Source: Bradysia coprophila
Taxonomy: Eukaryota > Arthropoda > Insecta > Diptera > Sciaridae
Reading direction: 5' to 3'
NCBI RefSeq assembly: GCF_014529535.1
Contig: NW_023503423.1
Span: 5,814,473 to 5,878,472 of the forward strand
Length of the DNA stretch: 64,000 nucleotides
The position numbers were made by a program, and so were the translations under genes. The notes beneath the pieces are model-generated. The model worked only from the letters and a program-made list of their open reading frames with translations, was not told where the DNA came from and made no database searches. Of this stretch, positions 56,134 to 64,000 are shown piece by piece. Within the stretch, counting starts at the first letter, position 1; every line of letters begins with the position of its first letter.

Positions 56134-57366
56134 TTTTTAGCCCCGTACGAAGTACAAAGGGGCTTATAGGATTACGATGCCGTGTGTAATTGATGGAATT
56201 CGAAGCAGACGGTAAGGGCAAAGTGTTTGCCTATGTTCATAGATGACGAATCTGCAATAAAAATTTTGTCTGTCCGTCTGTCCGTCACGTCGATATCTTG
56301 AGTAAATCAAATCCGATTTCAAAAATGTTTTTTTTTTCCCTGAAAGATAGTCAAAATAGTGAGGCTAAGTTCGAAGATGGGCATATTTAGGTCGGCCCTT
56401 CGTGAGTTAGGGCCGCCTAAGTGCTTTAAGGTCTTTTGGGGATATTTACGGCAAAAAAAACGTAAATGAAACGGCAAAAGATAGGTAATGTCGATACCGA
56501 TCCAGGAAAAAAAAGTTTATTAAAATCGGGTGAATGGACCGTGAGTTAGGGCCCTAGAAGTGAAAGGCTACTCGGCCATATGTAATCGAAGCCCGAATAT
56601 AATGTGGCGAAGAACGTTTTAAATTTGGGTCCTTGGACTGAGGCCGCTCCTCGGCCCTAAGTGAATTTTGCATATAAATCGAGTAAATCTCATCCAATTT
56701 TGCTAATTTTTGTCTAATACGAAAGGTAATTGAATACCGAATAGAATGTGGTGAGAAAAATGTTTGAAAATTAGGTCCTTGGACTGAGGCCGCTCCTCGG
56801 CCCTAAGTGTATTTTGCATATAACTCGAGTAAATTTGATCCGATTTTCCTAATTTTTGTTTCATTTGAAAAGTAATCGAACGAGGAATAGAATGTTGTTA
56901 AAAAAAAATTAAATTTGGGTCCTTGGACTAAGGCCGCTACTCGGCCCTAAGTGTATTTTGCATATAACTCGAGTAAATTTCATCCGTTTTTCGTAATTTT
57001 TGTTTCATTTGGAAGGTAATCGAAGGCCGAATAGAATGTTGTTGAAAAAAATTTTTAATTTGGGTCCTCGGACTGAGGCCGATACTAGGCCCTATGAGTA
57101 TTTATACTCAAAAAATTAAAATCTTAGGGCTATTTGAAATTTTTGTTTCATTTGAAAGGAACGTCGTACGGGGCTTCGTAATTGCGCTATGCGCAATTTT
57201 TAAGATGTACACATTTCATAATAATTTTACTTTAACTACTTTAACCGGCGCAATAGGCTTACGGTCAAAGTAGGGTGACAGACGCACTAGGGTCACGTAC
57301 GCAATAGATATACGGGTTTGTACGGGGCTCCGTCGCAGCAAACGCTCCGACTGTTCTGATGGCTCG
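56134..57366 (+). mobile_element. Hairpin-ended, minisatellite-bearing element, copy 5 (1.2 kb)
   Basis: Head TTTTTAGCCCCGTACGAAG with the AGCCCC..GGGGCT hairpin, a CTGTCCGTCTGTCCGTCACG patch, then only about three to four units (GGG-type landmarks near 56,573, 56,655, 56,800, 56,945 and 57,088). Tail AATTGCGCTATGCGCAATTT, GTACGGGGCT, a GTCG..CGAC end hairpin and GATGGCTCG. Early units look type II-like (CTCCTCGGCCCTAAGTG), later ones mixed (GGCCCTAAGTGTATTTTGCA) and the last type I-like, so this copy links the two array types. It lies between WDR4 and GMF. Confidence 0.8.
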
Positions 57367-57748
57367 TTTTTTTGTTAAATTGTTAAAGCCAGAACTGAAT
57401 TGTAACCCCTCCTCAAAAATGAACGTTCATGAGTGTAGTGGTCTAACTCCATGAGTGGTAATGTGTGAGTGTTAGTACTGTAGGTATGATGATTCACTTG
57501 AGTCTTGTTTTGCATTTAGTAACATTTATATCTCGCTGCAGCCACACACGGTGTTTTTTACGTATGATATACGAACGCTAAGCTTACCGAATTTGACTTT
57601 TTGATTAATTGCTTCTGATCGATAGAAACGTATGCAATATTAACGTAGTCCGGTTGAATCAATTTCGTTTTCATTGAACATTATCTGTGCATTCCCACTC
57701 CCCGGCTCCCCAATTAAAGTCGACGAACAAAGAAATAAAATAGAGAAA

Positions 57749-58419
57749 ATGGTAATTATGTGTTTGCTGTGTGTACGGATGACTGACACTTATAATACAC
57801 TTCCTGCTTCTCTGCAATATTATTCAATGAATCGTTGTAACAAATTATGATAATGGATTTCAGGGCGGAAAAATCTGTGACATCAGCAATGAAGTTAAAG
57901 ACGAACTACGAAAATTTCGCTTTCGCAAGGATAACATCAATTCGGCGTTGATTTGTAAGTATTAGAATGCCACCAAATGATACGATGAATCACTTGTCTA
58001 ATGGACTTTGCCATCCATAAATTAGTAAAAGTCGATCGAGATAAGCAACTCGTCTGTGTGGACGAATTAATCGAACAAATCACAATGGAAGAGTTGCAGG
58101 AACAACTACCGGGACATCAACCGCGGTACATTGTTTACAGGTATGATAAAATTGTACACCGGAGTCGAATACAAACCTGAAACCTAACATCGAATATACT
58201 CACTACAGTTACAAGATGATTCATGACGATCAACGGGTTTCCTATCCAATGTGTTTCATATTCTACACACCGCGGGACAGTCAAATGGAACTGCAAATGA
58301 TGTATGCCGGTACGAAGCGAGCGCTGCAAAAGGAGGCCGACTTGACGAAGGTGTATGAAATCAGAGAGTTGGACGAACTGACCGAAGATTGGTTGAAAGA
58401 GAATTTGACGCGCGTTTAG
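57749..58419 (+). CDS. GMF: Glia maturation factor (GMF), ADF-homology protein
   Basis: Small cytoplasmic actin regulator that binds the Arp2/3 complex and removes branches rather than severing filaments. Four coding exons: 57,749-57,751 (the ATG codon alone), 57,864-57,954, 58,026-58,140, 58,209-58,419; all introns GT-AG (112, 71 and 68 bp). Total 139 aa, against 142 for human GMFB. A single ADF-H domain spans it: [18 protein letters not shown] near the N-terminus, then [36 protein letters not shown] and a C-terminal [16 protein letters not shown] helix. The exon-1 choice rests on ATG directly before a GTAATT donor and correct phase. No other upstream in-frame start is visible. Confidence 0.95.
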
Positions 58420-60568
58420 ATGCCAATCTCTGCCGAGCGAATTCTGGATTGGTTAGCCAGTCAGAATTGTTTAATGAACTCAAGTAATTTACTAAAAAAA
58501 CATTTGCAACCAAAATTGACTCTAATGTGCGGTTTAGTTGGGTGGTTCACCCTTTTTAAGTGAGGTCAGAGGATGTTGTGGAATTCGTTTCTTTAGTTAC
58601 ATTGATAACGCATAGTCGGTCATACTTTGGACAGTTAACATCCACACATAATTCTCAAAATTTTAAACATTCCTAGCCTAAAAGTCCCGTATTTTTTCCA
58701 GTATTTGTCTTAAAACTGTACCCAATCGTGAAAGCAAAAATTTGAAGTTTTTAAAGAATTATCAAAATTCGAAAAATTTAAATCTTAGAAATGGCTAGTC
58801 CACTGTTATCGACAACTACGACAAAAATGACCGATGAACTCTGACTAGTGTTCTTTTATTGAGCGGAATGCATGATAGATTTTGACGCTACTTCACACAA
58901 TTGAAGTAGCAGATTCAATTGTCTCGTATGGATAGCCGTTTCTAAAGGTTTGAATTTAACAAAATCAATAAAACAGTGCCAAATATAACAGATGTAGAGC
59001 CAACATGCATATCACTGCCTCACGGTTTGAAGTTATGGTATATTGTCATACTAACCGAATTGAAAAGTGCCAGAAGGGACATTCTACTTACATCTTTGAG
59101 AAACCGAACTTCTATTGAAATAAAGGTACTAGTGCCACATGAAGAGAAAAAGTATCAAGGCCTGTTGAAAGCTCTGTCTTTGTGCTAACAAATTGAAAGA
59201 TTCATATGTTTGACTTGCTAGGCACAACGGACTTTTTTTAACAATTTTTTTTATTAACTTTGATTCTTAATGATTAAGTACGAGAATTCCGCCATTGGTC
59301 CTGTCGTGCAAAACACCTTCTTTTTGACTGATATTGGTAGAAACCAGATATGAGCGGGTTAAGAACAGATTTCTGGCCCTTTCGGAAACTAATAAAAACC
59401 ATTTTAAGTGTCGTGTGTTCTAGGTGGCATAACACGGCCCGTTCAATATTATATAATTTCTGAAGGTATGTCGGGTTGATTCAGGTTTTAATATCACTAC
59501 CCAATCCAACCCGAATTTAATTTTTTGAAACCCAACTCCCCAAAACCCGATTTTTCGGAACAGTCCGCTCATCTCTAGTCTCTACGATATCAGACGATTA
59601 ATGAATGCACTTGGCACTCATGCCGTTCGAAAACGACAGTGGCATAGATATCAAGTTTGTTTTTGAAAGATCCTACAGTTGTTATTTGCTCAACATGTAA
59701 AAATCGCGCACATAAATTCGAATATTACCGAAGACCACTTTACGCCAGGTCCATTAAATTTTATCGCATTTTTATAACACACCCATGTGGTTGTTAAAAT
59801 GAAGTCACTTTGTTGATAGGAAAAACCTACCAAGTACGATAAGCAATCCAACAATCACAGTACGACCAATTTTTGTACATTTTTAATATTCAATTTTTAA
59901 CAGCCAAATTTTACATAAAACAGAACAAAGTTGAGGCATTTGAGACAAAACAAAAAATGAAAAAAAAAGACAAAATACAAAACTTGCCGAAACTTGCCAC
60001 CAGAAAATTCCTTTGAAATTAAATACAATTTTTGGAGATTCCATTTTAATCTTAAGTTCTTGCATTCCTCGTTTAACATCCCAACTAAAAATTAGAGCAG
60101 TTACAGTAGAACAGTAGAAAAAAACTTTCTTGTGGTAGAGGAATGTGTTTTAGGACAACAATCGATATATAATGAATTTACTCAATCTAATGCACCAATT
60201 ACAACGTAGATAATCATTGATAAAACAAATCGTTCAAGCACTAAAAATGATAGTTTTCTAAATTAATAAAATGAATGTGCGACTCAACTTATAAGCTTTA
60301 AAAATTTGTGTGAATGAATTCCAAATAGTTTTATATAACCGAAAAATGAGAAAATTTATAGTGTTCATGTTAGTGTGTTACTATTGTAGAGACGCTATAT
60401 AGGTATACTGTAAAATTAATGTTGAATAAATTCGTCAACAACAATTCAACGTTCAGTTAAATGTACGGGTGTGACTCTGTTCACGCTATATTTTATGTCG
60501 AAGTGTCTGCGGGTGGGTTACTATACTCCGTTTAGGATTTGCTGGACCTTGAAGACTAACAATCAAGA
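58420..60568. other. Non-coding DNA downstream of GMF
   Basis: No recognisable gene. A 70-codon frame at 58,976-59,188 has no domain I know. It contains a decayed hAT-like element (59,345-59,577) and AT-rich filler. Confidence 0.4.
59345..59577. mobile_element. Decayed relative of the GC-rich hAT-like element
   Basis: The left CAGATATGAGCGGGTT and right GTCCGCTCATCTCTA resemble the TAGAGATGAGCGGGCC ends at 42,399-42,812, and remnants of CAACCCGAA / AAAACCCGATTTTTCGG persist inside. The 8-bp flanks do not match, so boundaries are uncertain. Confidence 0.45.
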
Positions 60569-60815
60569 TGCAAAGCACCTTATTAGGCTCTAGATGTGTA
60601 ATTATGAAACGAGGCCGCAGAGGCTGTGTGTCATAATACACATCGTGAGCCTAATAAAGTACTTTGCATCGAGTTGCATACAACATTTTATGCCGCAGAA
60701 GCATCTAAAGTTTGCAAATTTTGCATATTATGATGCTGAGTGGAATAAAATATTTAAATTTACTATGTTCCACCTTTTAGACGGGTCAGGTCACTGGACT
60801 GACAGTTTTCGAATT
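60569..60815 (+). repeat. Hairpin plus dispersed repeat shared with 39,855-40,085
   Basis: ATGCAAAGCACCTTATTAGG (from 60,569) is mirrored by CCTAATAAAGTACTTTGCAT (ending about 60,671), with AGATGTGTAATTATG / CATAATACACATC inside. The right part (60,608-60,815) matches the repeat near 39,855. Confidence 0.6.
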
Positions 60816-61867
60816 ATATTTTTGATCAATTTCAGTTTATTGTTCATTCCTAAACTTCCGAAGTAACATAAATAGCTATAAATGATCTCACTCCAATGAC
60901 ATTATTTTGTCCAATAAATTTCGTTGAAATAAGCCATCAAACGTAAGATCGAAATGATTTTAATCAACGTCATATAAACGATGAATTACGCTCGCTTCGC
61001 TCTGGCCACAAGCTTCAAATTTGCATGAATTGTCTATTATTCTGTTTGCGTCTCTTTTTGTTTTTAATCAAAATGGACTCGAACTAAGTGAATGTGAAAG
61101 GAATGGAGGACTCTTTCACTTTGGTACAGCAACAAAAAATAGACGGTCGGTATTATACATTTACAATACCTACAGTCGTGACTGAAATATTGAAACACAT
61201 GTGAATTGAATTCATTTACGGCACTCGCTCCGCTCTGACCGCAAACTTCACAATCGTGGTGGAGTGGTAAAACTGTCTGTTTGATTATCGGAACCCACAT
61301 TTTTCGGTATTTTCGGGTGTAAGACCCTGACTTTCAGTCTGTAGATCATCTTTAAGTTACGGTACTTTTAGACTTACTAAACAGTTCTATAAAATTATCT
61401 TTGTTAATTCATTTGATGCCGATTATTTATCTAATTTTCTCGAAAACCTTTAGCTTCAGTTTCAAATCAATCTAGTCTAGTCAATGTTTGTTCCTCTGGT
61501 AAGCCGCCCACAAAGGGCAAATTCTCTGTATTTCATAAAAAAAAAATTAAGTACGACTCGGGCTTCTCTCTCTATCTCTTCTTGCTTCTCCAATTCGACA
61601 GCATTCTTGAAATCAAAATTCGATTGATTGTTTCATTCGTTACAAAAATATAGCACCCGTTCCGTCCTTTAAGCAAAGTCAAAATCTGTAAAGCGCGGAA
61701 TCTGTTCAGTCACAATTGTTCAGTCAACAAAAATAAAATTCATTTATTGGAATAAAATCACAAAATTCATTTATCCAGCGAACATAAATAACTAAAACTA
61801 AGAAAAATGAAAAATCAATTTTTTTCACATTTATCACGTTTTGGCCCCCCGTTTATTTCCAGTTATC
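60816..61867. other. Non-coding DNA downstream of the sorting nexin gene
   Basis: Nothing coding recognised. A CGCTCGCTTCGCTCTGGCC word near 60,989 recurs in diverged form near 61,222 (GGCACTCGCTCCGCTCTGAC). The 3' UTR of the minus-strand sorting nexin gene should start at its right end. Confidence 0.4.
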
Positions 61868-64000
61868 TTATCGATTCGCTGTGACATGCTGCGTCATACT
61901 GTCGGTCTGATAAACTGTCGTTAAAACATCGTTGAGTAGAATTAACATCAGCCGCAAGTTCAGCTTACGATTTTGCAGCATTTGGAATAAGTTTAACAGA
62001 CCGTGACGCGTCGTCTCTGATCCAAGGACATGCTTCAAGTCGTCTGTAAATGAAAGTGGAAATGAAAAATAAAATCAATTCGACTCTGCGCGAATCAACT
62101 CACCAGAAAGCAATGCAAACAATGCAATGCGGGAAGCCATTCGTGTTCGCAATTTTGTGTTATCTTCCCTTGCAGCCGGTCCGCTGGATCGTTTTCCTTC
62201 CGGCCAAATGTTATTTCTGTAAAAACAACAAATGTGTCAACAGAGCCATCAACTGCCGTTGAACCAACAAAACACTTACAGTATCACCATCAGAAGATGC
62301 TCAATTTTGTCCACTTCAATTAATGATTTGGCCGCTTGGATAATTTTCTTATTGGCTGTGTGACTCACCCACGGTGCACCCAATAAACGATTAATAATTC
62401 CGCGTCGCAACCATTGCGATCGGGCTTGTAAATCGAATACCTCGTCCAACAGATTCAGTGCCGATGTTAACGCTGGATATTCGGATGATTGCTGTGGATG
62501 AAGACGAAAATTTTTCAATTTAAAATTTTAGACCCTTCTCGATGTTTATCAGTGTTACCTCTAAGTGAATGGGAGCAACGTCCAAAAACGAAGCTTCCTT
62601 CATTGGACCTTTGCCGAGAAAAATCTTAGCTATGCCGCCGACAAGAGTATCGGGCATGTTTTTTATCGTTCGCATACCAGACTTGATTGGATTAACCAGC
62701 GTCTCGATCTGAAAGGAACATTCGTTTGTAGTAGACAACGAACACGACACTCAAACATTGACAAAGTCCTACCGTTCGTATAACAGTTCCACCGGATATC
62801 TTGCGATCATTCGTGTCTGGCTCAACAAAATCTCTCATAATATTGAATATCTCATCGGTGGTCTCTGCATGAGCGCAAATCACTCTCAGAAAATCATTCA
62901 GCACAGCCATTCGGTGTTCTAGCACAGATCGTTGAGTATTTTGGAATGCCTTCTTGGCGGGAAAGGGAACTCGTGACATCGTAGGGTACTGAAAGTGGAA
63001 CGATTAATGGTCTGACATTGATCTGACGCTCGTAATGCTATACCTTCTTAACCAAAATTTTCTTCAGCTCCAGGAACCTTGAGTAGCGTCGATAGATGTG
63101 CCAGCATTTTTGTTGATTATCTTCCACGACCGACACTTGAATGGCATACACGGCATATTGTCCCTCGCAATGTATCGCAGTGTTAATGATCTTGGCACTG
63201 ATCTTGTCCAAGCTCGACAAGTCCACTTTGACAATATTACTATCGTTATCAGATGCATCAACGGCCGGCAAATGTTTCGTATCGACTTTCCGGTCCGTAT
63301 CTTTCGCCTCCTGATGAAACGAGTTCACCTTAATATCGGCCATCGTTTGCGTAATTCCCGTGCAGTCGCTATGCGATCGAGAATGTTTGAATCCCACATC
63401 TAACAAGCCATTACCATCGATCGCACAGCTCTTAAACATTGGCAGCACCGACAAATCGAAAGCTGCTCCGATTATATTATTTTCGATGGACGGACGTTTA
63501 TCAGTGGTCGCAAAATGCTCATCATCATCGGCATCGTCTTCGTACTGCAGATCGCCGGAATTCGAGTCGCTGCCGGTGTCCAATTGAGTGGTGTTCGATT
63601 CCAGGTCAATGTGCTCGGTATTCTGTCCGCAAAATTCCAGTTCGAGCAGAAGTTTTTTGTAGGCGGAACTCTGGTAAAAATTTGTCAGGAAAATCTCTTC
63701 ATTCTGAAAATCATTTGATTGAATTAGAAAGGTGGTCGTTGACGACAAGAGAGTCCACAAACCTTCAGTTTCTCGTAAACAAATTTACAAATCGAATCGA
63801 ACCACATCTGCTCGGGGCTCAATGTTTGATCTTTCAATTTGATGGTCAAAGCCTCTATCAGTCCATGGTCGATGTTCAAACAGTTCGAAGACGTGGGAAG
63901 CAAGTACTGTTGGAGAAGAAGAAGAAAACGGAATTGTCAATGTTTCAGGAAGAACACTCTCTGTAGTCAAGTGTTATATTAACCTCCGTGAATATGTTTT
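61868..64000 (-). CDS. snz: Sorting nexin of the SNX13/Snazarus (SNX-RGS) family, C-terminal part, runs off the window
   Basis: ER-anchored lipid-droplet/contact-site sorting nexin in this family. Eight exons, the first partial: 63,984-64,000; 63,763-63,906; 63,044-63,703; 62,773-62,988; 62,559-62,708; 62,280-62,491; 62,104-62,216; 61,868-62,043. All are GT-AG with compatible phases; 561 residues are visible. The 660-bp exon ends with the start of the PX domain (YAVYAIQVSV, then WHIYRRYSRFLELKK, the phosphoinositide-binding RRYSRF) after an acidic linker (EDDADDDEHF). The PX domain continues with VPFPAKKAF in the next exon. The C-terminal nexin domain follows: FVEPDTNDRK, VNPIKSGMRTIKNMPDTL, LLDEVFDLQARSQWLRR, NNIWPEG, TRMASRIALFALLSDDLKHV, LGSETTRHGLLNLFQML. 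Missing to the right: transmembrane, PXA and probably most of the RGS domain. Subfamily (SNX13 versus SNX25) is inferred; SNX13 similarity looks best. Confidence 0.9.

Noticed and set aside
58976..59188. 70-codon plus-strand frame
   Set aside because: Composition is passable, but there is no domain, no homologue I recognise and no splice or promoter context.
62050..62783. Plus-strand frames over the sorting nexin exons
   Set aside because: They are shadows of the minus-strand exons, which join in phase and match the family.
1..64000. tRNA, rRNA or snRNA genes
   Set aside because: I looked for cloverleaf box A/B-like sequence and conserved rRNA words and found none that I would defend; a tRNAscan/Infernal run would settle it.

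Overview
The window looks like nuclear DNA of an insect, most likely a lower (nematoceran) dipteran. The evidence is the very AT-rich intergenic DNA, compact genes with introns of about 55-240 bp, one giant intron in a developmental transcription factor gene, and dense small transposons. The exact taxon cannot be fixed from the sequence alone; a fungus-gnat-like genome is only a guess.

Layout. 1-15,400 has no recognisable host gene. It holds small inverted-repeat transposons, a 5'-truncated and frameshifted LINE reverse transcriptase (3,497-4,629), and a 2.7 kb element carrying 14 tandem copies of a ~143 bp unit (4,652-7,392). 15,414-36,788 (+) is a Rotund/Squeeze (LIN-29/ZNF384-type) zinc-finger transcription factor seen as two coding exons separated by a 19.6 kb intron full of repeats. 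36,800-46,080 is transposon-rich: nested hAT-like and other inverted-repeat elements, a large inverted duplication and minisatellites.

46,087-64,000 is the gene-dense part: a BTB-BACK protein like BTBD17 (-), the proteasome ATPase Rpt4 (+), the tRNA m7G methyltransferase partner WDR4/Wuho (-, tail to tail with Rpt4), the actin-debranching factor GMF (+), and the 3' part of a sorting nexin of the SNX13/Snazarus type (-, running off the right edge). These are unrelated housekeeping or developmental genes, each with its own exons; there is no operon-like organisation.

The most distinctive signal is a repeat family present five times in 64 kb (4,652; 29,551; 49,575; 50,575; 56,134). Each copy starts with a T-run plus a hairpin (AGCCCCGTACGAAGTAC..GGGGCT), carries a variable-length array of ~143 bp units (3 to 14), and ends with a palindrome (AATTGCGC..GCGCAATT) and a second hairpin (CAGTCG..CGACTG). 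No coding capacity is visible. One copy is inserted inside another in opposite orientation, and a further copy sits in the 3' tail of the LINE. I do not recognise it as any named superfamily. The window also offers paired empty sites, in which one arm of an inverted duplication carries an insertion and the other does not, and these allow relative dating of several insertions.
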